In this document: in pieces, positions 44,557 to 56,300 of the stretch
How positions within the stretch are numbered: position 1 is the first letter of the stretch
Layout: each line of letters opens with the position of its first letter
Origin: Marsupella aquatica
Taxonomy: Eukaryota; Marchantiophyta
Reading direction: 5' to 3'
Assembly: GCA_973895155.1 (NCBI GenBank)
Contig: OZ316893.1
Location: forward strand, 1,674,001-1,738,000
DNA: 64,000 nt
Translations under genes and position numbers: made by a program
Notes under the pieces: model-generated
Database searches by the model: none
The model's input: only the letters and a program-made list of their open reading frames with translations
Told to the model about the DNA's origin: nothing

Positions 44557-47500
44557 TCAATGTGCTTGTACCCTGCCATCCATCACCTGATTCTTGGCAG
44601 TGTAAATTGCACTTTGACTGTCACAATGAAGATACACAGAATCTTGTGATAAGCCCATCTCTTTGACAAGCTTTTTCAACCAAATGGTCTCTGATGCTGC
44701 TTCTACTGCCGCTACATACTCGGCATCCATAGTAGACTTTGCAACACACTTTTGGAGAGTAGACTTCCAACTAATGCATCCACCAGCAAGTGTAAATACA
44801 TATCCAGTTGTTGATCTCCTCTTATCCAGATCACCTGCGTAGTCTGCATCCACATAACCTTGAAGCACTTTCATATTGTTTGAATTTGCATCAAACAATA
44901 AACCCTTCTTAGTGGAACCTCTGATGTAGCGCAAAATCCATTTCACTACTTCCCAATGGACTTTTCCTGGATTTGCCATGTATCTGCTTACCTTGCTAAC
45001 AGCATAAGCTATGTCTGGTCGGGTGCATACCATGAGATACATTAAACTGCCCACAGCACTTTCATAAGGAACTTTGGACATCAAACTTTTTTCTGTTGCA
45101 TCCGATGGACAAAATGCTGCAGAAATATTGAAACGCCTTGCCAAAGGAACACTCACAGCCTTAGCATCTGCCATGTTGAATTCTGAGAGATTGTCAGCCA
45201 AAGTTTGGCTTTGTTCACATCCCTGACAATCTCCATGCCTAGGATCCTCTTGGCTGTGCCCAAGTCCTTCATCTTAAACTCAGAACTGAGTTGGGCCTTA
45301 AGCTTATCAACTTCGCCCCTATCCTTTGCTGCAATGAGCATGTCATCCACATAAAGTACAAGGATGACAAACTTAAAACCTGTGTTGTTCACACGCCTGA
45401 TGTAAACACATGGATCGTACACGCTTCGCACAAATCCAAGCGATTTCAAAAATTCATCAAAACGCTTGTTCCACTGCCTTGGGCTCTGCTTTAATCCATA
45501 CAAGGATTTTAGCAATCTGTATACCAAATTTTCCTTGCCCTTTTGTACAAAACCCTCTGGTTGCCTCATGTAAATCACCTCATCTAACGATCCATATAAG
45601 AATGTCGTGACAACATCCATTTGATCTAAAACTAGATCAAATAAAACTACAAGAGCACATAGCAAACGTATTGTTGAATGCTTTGCTACGGGTGAAAAAA
45701 CCTCATTGTAGTCTATACCTTTCTGTTGAGTAAAACCCTTGGCTACCAACCGAGCCTTAAATATCTTCTCAGCATCCTCTGTGGGTCCATCTTTCTTTCT
45801 ATACACCCATTTGCTGTCAACAGCCTGCTTGTCACTAGGTAGACTTGTGAGTTCCCAAGTCTTGTTATCATGAAGTGATTTCATTTATATGCGCATCGCC
45901 GCCTGCCATTGTTGCTTCTCCATAGAAGCTAGGACCTCTCGAAATGAGGATGGATCTCCATCTTCTGTCACCAATGCATCAATAGATTCTTCATCCAAAT
46001 CCACTTGATCAGAAGGAAGCCAAGTTCCATACCTTTCTCGGGCTTGACGTTTGCGAGTTCCTCTTCGCACTGAAGACTCTAGCTGATCTGATTGTAGTGT
46101 GCTTTGCCTTACAGTGGTGTCAACATATTCTTCATCTGACACATCCTTTCCCCTTAAATCCTCTAGAGGAGGAGATTGTTCTTTGTTAGTAGTAGGGAAT
46201 TGATCTATCTCCCCCTCCTTCAATGATTTTTCTTCATTGAAGGATACATCCCGACTAACAAGTAACTTGCAATCAACTGGATCCCACAACCGATAACCTT
46301 TAACTTCACGCTGATAACCAAGAAAAATGCATTTCTGGGCTCTAGGATCTAGCTTAGTCCTATTGTTGCTAGGAACATGTGCATATGCTTTACAGCCAAA
46401 AACCCTAAGCTTTGAATAATCAGCAGGTCGATTGTGCCATAACTCAAAGGGGGTTTTGTAAGTAATTGCTCGACTAGGAGAGAGATTTACTAGATAAGCA
46501 GCAATATTCACAGCTTCCGCCCAAAAGATTTGTGGCAATTTAGAGTGGCTCAACATGCTCCTTGCTTGCTCCAACAATGTGCGGTTGAGTCGCTCAGCAA
46601 CACCATTTTTCTCAAGAGTGTACACAGTTGTGAGATGGTGAGTAATTCCCTTATTTGCACAATATGTGTTGAACTCGCCAGAGGTGTATTCACCATCATT
46701 ATCTGATCGTAGATATCTCACATTCTTTGCAGTCTGTGTCTCAACTTGAGCTACCCATTGTTTGAAGATGGAAAGCACTTCAAACTTATGGGCAATGAAA
46801 TAAATCCAAACAAACCTTGAGTAATCATCGATAAATGATACATAGTATTGTTTGCTTGAATGTGAGGAAACCGGAGCAGGACCCCACACATCGGAATGAA
46901 TATACTCAAGTACAACTTTAGAATGATGAATAGCAGTCGGAAATGGAGTTCTTATTTTCTTGCCGACAATGCAATGATCACAAAAACTCAACTTGCATGC
47001 TTGCAATCCTGGTAGGAGATGTCGCTTGTGTAAAATTTCCAAACTTTTTTCACTCATGTGACCAAGCCGAGCATGCCATAAATTAATTTTCTCCTCCTGA
47101 GATGTGACCAAATTGACTTCGGCAGGAAGGGTGGTGCCTTCCAAGACATAGATGTTTCTTTTCCTCTTGCCAATAAGAACTTCAGTTGATCCATGCGTGA
47201 CTATTAACACCCCATCAGTTGCACTCCATTGATAACCCTTCGCATCCAAGTAGCCAAGAGAAATCAAATTCTTACATATTTCTGGAATGTGTCTGACATT
47301 TGATAGAGTACAGTACTTGCCACCAAGTAGTTGAATCTTTACGGATCCAATCCCTAAAACTTTGCAAGAATGATTATTTCCCATCAAAACAGATCCGTTG
47401 ATAGGAGTGTACGATGAGAAAAATTCACGCATATAACACATGTGATACGAGCAAGCGGAATCCAAAATCCATTGACAATCCTCAACTTGGGAAGTGGTAC

Positions 47501-48418
47501 ACAATGCAAATCCTTCACTATCCTCTTCTCGAATAACTACTTGGGCTGAAGAACCGGCAACTTCCTTGAATGTGTCTTTGACGCGACAATCCTTCTTCAT
47601 GTGGCCCACTTTATCACACTTCCAACATTTTATCTCACGAGTAGACTTGGATGGTGATTTGGATCGAGATCTAGATCTGGATCTAAACCTCCTCCTACCA
47701 AAGATCGGTCGTGGAACCTTCCTCGCTCCATGGGAAGTGGGTTAAACCTTTTGTTTTCATGAGATGGCTCCCTTGATTTGCCTCTTTCTACCAACAGTGC
47801 TGTTGATGATGAGGTTGAGGTAGGATGAGCTAAAGAAACCAACTTAGACTGCATGTCATCGGTCAACAGGGCACTCACCACATCATTGTAGGATATAGTT
47901 GTCTTATCACGGAATAGAAGAACTCGAGACAAAGATTGGTACAAAGGTGGTAGTGAGCTCAAGAGTTGTAAGGCTTTCTTTTCTTCGCTCAAATGCTCCC
48001 CCAAATTCTCTAGGTCAACCACAAGATCATTGAACTGATTGATATGATCTTGAATCTTGACTCCATCAACCATTTTGAATTGCATGAGCTTCAGGCTTGC
48101 ATACATTCGGTTTGACATCTCCTTCTTGTAGTACTTGTTGCGCAATGCTTGAAACAAGTCCATCACCGTTTGTGTTGATTTTTCCTCGAACTGCTTCTTC
48201 ACATTGTTTTTCAGGTACATTCCAACAATGCTTACCGCTTGATCCTGAAGATCATGCCAATCATCATCTTCCATCTCCTTGGGTTGAGATCTTAGTACCT
48301 TGCCTAGGCCCATCGCCCTAAGTGCATCCCTCACGTTACGTTCCCACATTGTATAGTCCATCCGACCATCAAATTTTTCCACCTCAAACCTTTGACCTCC
48401 AATCCTAGTAGTCGCCAT
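44557..48418 (-). pseudogene. gag-pol of nested copia element, broken by frameshifts and a stop
   Basis: Gag starts at ATG 48418 and has the UBN2-type gag body. A one-base loss in a T run near 47700-47703 shifts frame before the CCHC knuckle (CWKCDKVGHMKKDC). The next open frame (47609-45885) contains protease (WILDSACSYH), the HHCC pre-integrase and the integrase core (HSDVWGP, IDDYSRFVW, NGVAERLNRT) and ends at a TAA (45885-45887). RT continues immediately (45884-45153, VDSKWVYRKKDG, YVDDML) and is shifted with loss of a short segment near 45190. RNase H (45201-44557, MADAKAVSVPLARRF) is shifted again near 44575. Copia elements encode these as one polyprotein, so this copy is non-autonomous. 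Confidence 0.92.
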
Positions 48419-49590
48419 CGCTAGAATGCCAAATGTAGTGTGGAGTTGCCTTCCAACAAGAAATAAACGTCGAATGCTCAGATGCGGGGTGTGAAAATAA
48501 GGCCAAAAATGAAAGTTGGTGAATTTTGAAACTGATCACTCCTGTGTGTAGCCCACAAGGTAACGCTCCAAATGCTGAAAACGGTTTGTCAAACGGACTC
48601 TCGAGTGCCGAGAATTTTTACTCTGACCGGAGGGGGGTAAAAAATGAAATAAATACCCCTCGAGGGAATCTTTTATGCCAAAGATTCCACTAGTATGCAT
48701 TTCCAAAATTGAGCACACCAATGCTTGCCTAGCTTCCCCAAGTACACCTCTCCAAAAGTTGAAGTTGATTCGATTTTGTTTGCCGCTCGGAATCTTTGAC
48801 CTTCGGTAAAAATTTAAGCCTCTGGAAAAAGAATCTTTTCGGGAAATTCCGTCCGCCCTTGTACAGCCCCTGTGGGGGAAATTCACAGGGGGCACTTCCC
48901 CCTGCCCGAGCCCTGTCGAGCCCTAAAAGGCCTCCTCGAAGTTTTCGACCTCCTCGCGCGTCCGCGGAAGTCGCGACTACTCGCGGCAGAAAGTACCCCT
49001 CGGCGGATTCACTCAAATTCCGTCTCAGTTTTTGACGAAATCCAATTCTGATTTCAGATTCAGAAACTAGACTTCGAGGGCATCAAGATCGATATAAAGA
49101 ACTTGCAAAACGGTGGAGTAATGAGGGAGAAACGATTCATTGAAAGTGACTGATATTAAGTTATCCGCCATAGCCAAAATTTCGAGCTCAAAAAAACGAG
49201 AATTGAAATTAAGATTACTTCTCAACCGTTTGACGAAATCCAGCGATGTTGATATCAAAACGTCTAGAAAGATGAGGCGCTCAAGCGTGTCTCAGTTTCA
49301 AGTCCCGATAGAACAATCAAAAAGACTGATCTGAGAAATTGACCTTATCTCTTGCCCGATAACGTAAATTGAAAACCGTCACTTACAATTGTTTCCGCTT
49401 TTGACCTCAGGCCTTCATTGCTTCACTGAAATGAGCCCCTGGTTGTGTGCTCCACACTTGTGAGAAGATTGAGTCCGATCTTCTTCCAATAGCTCCGCTT
49501 TGAAGAGGAAATCATCCGCTGTTCGCTTTGCTTGAAGCAAGTTCTATGGAGTTCCTAATCGACTGAAAAAATCTGAGCTCTGATACCAAT

Positions 49591-49916
49591 TGTGGGGAGA
49601 AATCAGATCAGGAAAAACATTCCAAACATGCATGTGCTCAATAGTTACGTGGTTCGCCTCAAGGTTGGCTACGTCCACGGGAAGACCAAGCTTTATTAGC
49701 GGTTATGTGTGTACTCAAGCATCACCATAGCTCTCATCTCTTCAAGCTCTCATCTCTTGCTATATCCCTGTGTTCTCTCTTGAGAACTCTCTTGTGTGTG
49801 TTCTCACACCACATACAAGTTGAAGAGATAAGGATCAATCTCTTCAACTAGGGTTTACTCTAACCCTAGTTAACATCCTAACCATAGTTCAACCCAAGAC
49901 TGAGTTAACCTCTACA
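49591..49916 (-). repeat. 5' LTR of nested copia element
   Basis: 326 bp, same ends. Carries T where the 3' LTR has C in CACTCC and GCACGTG. Should contain the promoter for the minus-strand transcript. Confidence 0.96.
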
Positions 49917-51985
49917 CTTATAGGCTATGACAACAATAGCAAGGCATATCGCTGCTTCGATCCAGAATCACGTAAAATCCTCATCTCTCGGGATGTGGTC
50001 TTTGATGAGCCCACTCAGGGGGACTTCTCAACAACTCAAGTTCATCAACAAGAAAGCATACTCAACTTGTTCCCGTTTGATGACAACTCTGATAGCGAGC
50101 TAGCCATTGCAAATCAGGTCCCAGTTGTTGACTCAACTACTCCTGAAATGGACCAGCCAACCTCAGACTTGAACATCGACAATTTGCCAATGTCCGAGCA
50201 GGCAGCTAAGATTCCTGACTCTTCATCAACCTTCACCAATACTCCGATGGCTGTTCCTGAACCACACCTCGAACCACACCAAGTCCAACGGGCGCGTCAA
50301 CGGGCATCACAACAAGCTCTCCAATGAACACGGCCACCATCCAGTAGGATGACATCGCACCCCTATTGGCTTTCTGATTTTACATCATACATCTCAGAAA
50401 CCACCGAGCAACTCTTCCTGGCCCTACTTGCTGAATCTATCATTCAACAATATCTCAGTCAATGATGCTCTCTCTGACTCTCTGTGGGTCAGCGCTATAG
50501 TGCAACTCAAAATGGATGCACATTGCAAAATGGCACCTGGGAACTTGTCAATCTCCCTCCCGGAGAGAAAGAGCTCTCAGTCAGGTGGGTGCTTAGAGAA
50601 AAGCTTGATCAAGAAGGGAATGTCAAGTTCAAGGCCTGGGTAGTCGCAATGGGGAATGAACAACGTGAGGGATTGGACTACGAAGAAACCTTTGTTCCCG
50701 TAGTCAAGTGGTCCACAATCAGGCTGACAGTAGCACTTGCAACGTCTCTTGGTTGGCCCTTATCACACATGGATGTAGTGACGGCATTTCTCAATGGCAC
50801 GCTTAGAGAAACAATCTACATGATGCAGCCCCCAGGGTTTCTCACCCCAGGCCAAGAAAAGCTGGTCTGTAGACTCGGAAAATCCATTTATGGGCTCAAG
50901 CAAAGCCCTCGAGCATGGTATGAAGAAGTGGACTCCTTCCTTCGCTCAATTGGGTTCACACGTAGCTCCCTTGATCCCAATCTGTATACTATGCATAGGA
51001 ACGGCAATCATAGTGCTCTTTGTTGATGATCTTCTACTCACTGGCAATGGAATAGATCTCATAACCGAATTGAAGGAGCAGCTGAAAGCAAAGTACGAAA
51101 TGAAAGATCTGGGAGCAGCAAAGAGATATTTGGGTGTTGACTTTCTTGCCACAAAAACGGGGATACTACTGCATCAGAAGCTCTAGTACTTAGATCAACT
51201 CGTTTGTGACTATGGTATGGATAAATGTAAGCATGTGGCCACCCCTTTACCAGAAGGCCTTGAGCTCTCTACGGAGACCAACACTCAAGACATCGACTCA
51301 CAGATTACTGCAGCCAACTAGTTGGGAAACTCATATATCTCACTAACATGTGTCTGGACATTTTGTTTTTAGTTGGATTAGTGAGCAGATTTATGAGTCA
51401 ACCACAACAAGCTCACCTTGACGCTGTTCCTTATGTAAGTGGAACATCTGATATGGGAGTATACTACGCCAAGGATAGTCCACTCGACTTAAAAGGATTC
51501 ACTAATTCTGATTGGGGAAATTCCTGCCCCGACACGAGAAGGTCAACTGGCGGATACATATTTAAGCTCTCTGAAGGTCCTGTCACCTGGAGTAGCAAAA
51601 GTCAACCAACGGTGTCCCGGTCCACCACAGAAGCAGAATACAAAGCACTCTCGGATGGTGCCCAAGAAGGAGACTATCTTAAACGGCTACTCAAAGAACT
51701 TCAAAGTAATGACTCCCCTCCAAGCAAAGTCCATTGCAAGAACAGCGACGTCACAACAGACCTGGTGAACGCAACCCCGACCCTTCAAGACTTGCACTTA
51801 AATTGTGACAACATGAGCGTTGTTAAGCTTGCAAAAAATCCAGTGTTCCATGCCCGAACAAAACATTTGGAAATACATCACCACTTTGTAAGAGAACGAG
51901 TCCTCAAAGGGGAACTCTATACATCACGTCAAATCTGAGGATAAAGTAACTAACATCTTGACAAAGTCACTGTCAAAGATAAAGT
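49917..51985 (+). pseudogene. Host copia integrase tail, RT and RNase H remnant (3' part)
   Basis: Resumes the interrupted polyprotein: an acidic linker (49995-50327), then RT from 50484 (WVLREKLDQEGNVKFKAW, YGLKQSPRAWYEEV), a frameshift before the LFVDDLLLTG active-site strand at about 51010, stops near 51186 and 51320, and RNase H (51460-51938, TEAEYKALSDGA, HARTKHLEIHHHF). Several stops and shifts show long decay. Confidence 0.88.
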
Positions 51986-52000
51986 TTATCAGAAACCGAG

Positions 52001-53384
52001 ATGTATTAGGAATGAGATCAGTAACCCAATTGCAGTCACGATGATTGACACCCATAGAGTAAACTCTCCTCACTAAGGCCACTAACGAAAAGGGAAAATG
52101 TGTTACATTGCTCTATTTAGCCTAGTCTGCATTACTAGCGCGCTCTAGCTTGCCCCTTTGCTAGATATAATTTTGCCTCGCTACGAGTCTTAAACGACTT
52201 AAACCGGTCTATCTTGGACCTGAGTGTATTCACAGAGGAATCTGCAGATGTAAAATCTCTCTCATTACTAAAAAAAGATCATGTGCAAGTGCTGTGGCCT
52301 GGCAAGCTTGGTCGCTTTGTGCCAAAAGTTTGAGGACTACAAATTGTAAAGCTTGCTCCTTCATCATCACTATTGTTGCTCTCCTCAAATTCAGCCATGA
52401 TTATTCTCATCAGGCAGGAAATTTGTGTACATAATTATATGGCCTCACAAGAATTTGAATGCAAGCTTGTGAACGAACTGTCAATTTCTTATTGAGAAAC
52501 CCTTTGCAAATTGGTAATCTCATTAATAGATCCTCAATCTCTACAGTTTCTACGAACTGCAGGAATTATCAATAGCAGCATTTCAATTCATGTGGAAATG
52601 AATGGATTCAAACTTGGCAAGCCTTGCGCTCCCCCATCGCCTAGCCCACCATGCTCCGAAGCCCCTCCCCAGCCTTTGCCGATCTTTGCCTTCCAAATCA
52701 GCCAGCCCAGTACCTACAGTCAACAAAATTGACCTCCGCATGCAGCCTTTCCCATCGACCTCTGCAGTCCTTCCCAAGACGATTGACCCTCCGTCCTCCC
52801 ATGACCATCGTTGCCTGTTTGTAAGACCTCCTAGAACCTGCTTGGAGCTTGCTCGTTGCAAAACTCCATTAAGCCCAAATTAAAGCGTCTTTTACACCCT
52901 AATGGGGTATTAGCAATTGATGTTTTATGTGGCTAGCGCACAAGCTAATGTCACCAAACCCTAATGCCTGTTTATGCCTTATGGGTGACCTTGCAGACAA
53001 CATTAATTATTAGACTTATGGGGCCATAGTAGACCTATTTGCAAAGGTCTTGGTTGGTTAGTGCACTTTCACAACAAAATAGAAACTATCCTCAAACTTG
53101 CTTAACACGGGACATGACTGGTGACTCACTCTTGACAAAAAGTGGCAATACATGACAAAAAGGTAGCATGGAAGGACAAATTTCACTTGCATGACGAGAT
53201 TTTGGGCAACCAAATGCATTTTCTGAAATTTTTCAAAAGAAGCACCACACATATTTAAAGTCATGGTTTACATATAGGTCTGTTGTATTCCTTTTATTCC
53301 ATGTGAGACCAGGGCCATTGTATTTTGTAATTCCATGTCAGATTAAATTTGGACCACAGCCATTGTAGTCTTTCTATTCCAAGG
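52001..53384. other. Intergenic, end of host copia uncertain
   Basis: May include the diverged 3' end of the host element. No supported gene. A CT-rich patch at 52620-52800 gives long frames on both strands without motifs. Confidence 0.4.
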
Positions 53385-53580
53385 TGCACCACTTGTATAA
53401 TTTAGACTTTAGATTACTTTGGCACCCCTCTAACTGTTTATTTTATTCATATGCGAGAGCTCTCATTCCCCAGTACATTCAGTTTTCAATATAGTGCATT
53501 CATCCCCTTTAACAGATTTTATGGAATTTCTACCAATTCTAGTGAATGAGAGAGAGAAAATGAAGCATGTTCCAGGATGA
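53385..53580. repeat. Dispersed repeat related to 6235-6660
   Basis: Shares TTGTATAATTTAGA, GGCACCCCTCTAA, TTTATGGAATTTCTA and AATGAAGCATxTTCCA in the same order and orientation, with large indels. Confidence 0.65.
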
Positions 53581-54920
53581 ACATGCTATATGGTGGGCTC
53601 TTAGTGACTGCACATCAATAACCAGCAGCCTAGGATGTAGCCATCTATGTGGAAGGGACAACAATCACTAATGTAAAAGAAACGATCGGGTTTATGGTGG
53701 CATGGAAAACCAGTCCAATGTGTGGGAGCATGCCACATGGCACACACTATATATATATCACACCACCAAAGCACAAAAAGTCAAGCAAACAATTACAAAC
53801 CCCGAAATGACCCAAAGGCAGGAGACCCAATAAAGGCAGAAACCCCAGGATAGCTACTGTAGGGAATTAACTAATTAAGTCATCTACTCCAGGCTTCCAC
53901 ATAACGGGAATCAGTGCTTGACATGGTGTTTGTTGTGGACTTCCTTTCTCCTCGGAAATAGATCCTGTGGTGTAAGGTGAATCCAGAATTTTAGAAACTT
54001 GGAAGAAGGTGCTGGATTTTCTGGATGAGTAGAAATGCACAATTAGGGGCATTTTGCAAAACAGGGAGTTAGCAACGTTGGAGAGGTTTGTTGATCCATT
54101 AAATGTTGTTCCATAATGTTGTCCGTCCATTATAAACATGCAACAACATTCTTCTTCAAACTAGAGGAGGCACTTTAGGGCTTGAAAATCTAAATCTTAT
54201 CCCAATCCTACATGGAATTATGTGGGACCCAAATGTATGTTAGGTATTTACTCTGATGTCAGGAGTTACTGCTGTAGCTGCAGTTTGAGCTAAACTTAGT
54301 CACTGCATCCTGCAGATCCCAGCAATATTTTCTTGTGGAGAAGGAACTGTCATTGTTACCAAAGTTTCCTATTTTTTTACCATCTGCAAAAGAAGCAAAC
54401 TTAAATCTTGGGTAAGAAATTGTCAAAAAAGTGTTTATCAAAACAATTGGTCAACTTGATCCACAACCCCTCAAAAAAGTTGGAAATTGATGTTCATCAC
54501 TCAGTGACAGCGTGGCATTGTGCTCCTGCTCCAACCGTGAAGGTGTATACTGTAATTAATTTGCAATCAAAGTCTCTCATTCATGACCTACAAAATGTCA
54601 ATTTTAAATTTGTGTGACTAACATCAACTCACAAGTGGACCCTGAAATTGGGCGCGCTCTCAGATTAGTGTGAGTAACACTAGTTATGGTGAACAGTGTA
54701 GGTACCTTCGTCTAATAAGTTAACACATTCTAAGGGAAGTGTAAAAGCATTATGCTTCTACAAAACAAATGACTTGAGGAAAGTTCCCAAATACAGATTT
54801 TTAAGGCACTTAAGATTGAATGTTATGTCCAGAAGGTCATGTCCAAAAAGTCCCAACTTTTTTCACTAGGTAGGTTGAACTTTATTAATCACATCAAACA
54901 ATTTTCAGTTCAGACAAAAT
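53581..54920. other. Intergenic, no supported gene
   Basis: AT-rich; no motif-bearing frame or RNA gene. Confidence 0.4.
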
Positions 54921-55019
54921 TCATTTAAACATCAAATAACATTTTGGGGTATGTCAAAAATTGACATTTTGTAAGTTTTTTCATTTAAACATCAAATAAC
55001 ATGTTGGGGTTTTGTGGCA
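54921..55019. repeat. Short direct repeat, 60-bp period
   Basis: TCATTTAAACATCAAATAAC followed by ATxTTGGGGT occurs at 54921 and 54981. Confidence 0.85.
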
Positions 55020-56300
55020 CTACATACTTGGGGTGCCACAAACCGCCCCCAACTGTGACTATAATGGAAATGCTGTATTTTTTGGATTACTATGAAATTA
55101 CAATATTTTTAGTATGTTGGACTGCCATCCAAGGAGCCTAATCAAGTACTCAATCCATCTTTGTACACAAGATGCTAGAGAGGGCCAGTGAAGTCCTTTC
55201 CTGTCTAATGTATGGTAACAGAAGCTATGCTTGTGAGTACAGACCACGTGAGGATTCCTATGCATTCGTGTGGGTATTTAGGCTAATGAGTTATAACTAC
55301 ATATGACAATATTCCCTTTTCAGTGCCTGTCATTCCGACATTTTCTTAGAATAATGAAATACACCTACTCAATTCAGCGACAATCGTCGTTGCACTGACT
55401 GCAGAGACTTAGATTTGATTTGCGCCATTCTGGCTATGTCTAATTCCATGCAGCTTTCACTGTAAAGCTCACAAGGTTGTCTCTGTGTTACAAGGATTTG
55501 ATTTCAGGAATCGACATTGATCAACTTAGAGTTCATTCTTCGCTAATTTCAGAAAGTCACGTTTTCACAGGGATTTCGACGAACGACTTTTTCTATGTTC
55601 ATTTTGACACTACCCTCTGAGCGACTTATATTCTCACGTCCTTAATTGATAGCAAGACAAAAACCACCAAAAGATTACAGGCCAAGTTCCAAGGAACCAT
55701 CACAATTAACGAGTGGTTTCCAGCATTGATTGGAAGACATGATCCTTTCAGCCCCTTTCAGAGGATCGGTGGCATCATCACAAGCTTAAGCTGAGCATTG
55801 AGCCTTGAGCACTAGACCTCCAAAATATGAGGGCTTCGCTGCCCTCTATTATCTACATGCGAAGAGATTTGAGATCAAGGATAGCCAGGGTGGGGCTGAC
55901 AAACTTACAAGCAGAAATTCCTCCCAATTTAGCTGAAGGTGCTCAAAGACCACACAGCTCTCCTTCCATTCATTCAGGACACCTGCCATGACATCCATAT
56001 AAGCTAATAGGGAGAGAGCAATTCAAGACCTGCTGCGTCTCAAGTCTCTTCATACACATCGTATGGACAGCGTTATCCGCCTGAAGTTACGTCTTTCAAT
56101 GAAACGTTGAGCAAGAGAGACTTAGACACCGAGAAGAAACCGAATGATACTCATGCAGCAAGCCCAGTAGCTTTCCGTGCTAGGTGGACAAACTCGTTGA
56201 CCCGTTGTGAGGGACAGACGATGCAGGAGGGTACCACAAAAACGCATGAGTTTACGCCTGTAACCAGCCAAAGAACCAACATCCATCACACACTACGAAC
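55020..56300. other. Intergenic and probable 3' UTR of the TMEM131-like gene
   Basis: No supported gene. The plus-strand frame at 56107-56316 overlaps the end of the minus-strand gene and is treated as chance. Confidence 0.4.

Larger units (their letters stand above)
43888..49916 (-). mobile_element. Full-length Ty1/copia element nested in the host element
   Basis: 6029 bp between direct repeats CTTAT (43883-43887 and 49917-49921). LTRs of 326 bp are at both ends. Beside the high-coordinate LTR is TTGGTATCAGAGC (primer site), and beside the low-coordinate LTR is a purine tract AAGGGGGAG, so transcription runs on the minus strand. Internal order is gag, protease, integrase, RT, RNase H, the copia order. 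The 5' leader (48419-49590) is long at about 1.2 kb. Coding lesions are described under its pseudogene entry. Confidence 0.96.
41716..52000 (+). mobile_element. Old Ty1/copia element (host), interrupted by a nested copia element
   Basis: A probable 5' LTR (41716-42023) is followed by the primer site TGGTATCAGAGC (42028-42039) and, on the plus strand, gag-, protease-, integrase-, RT- and RNase H-like sequences. The coding part resumes at 49917 after the nested insertion, in frame-compatible order (integrase tail, then GYDNNSKAYRCFDP). No 3' LTR matching 41716-42023 could be found near 52 kb, so the right end is truncated or too diverged and the boundary given is approximate. Confidence 0.8.
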
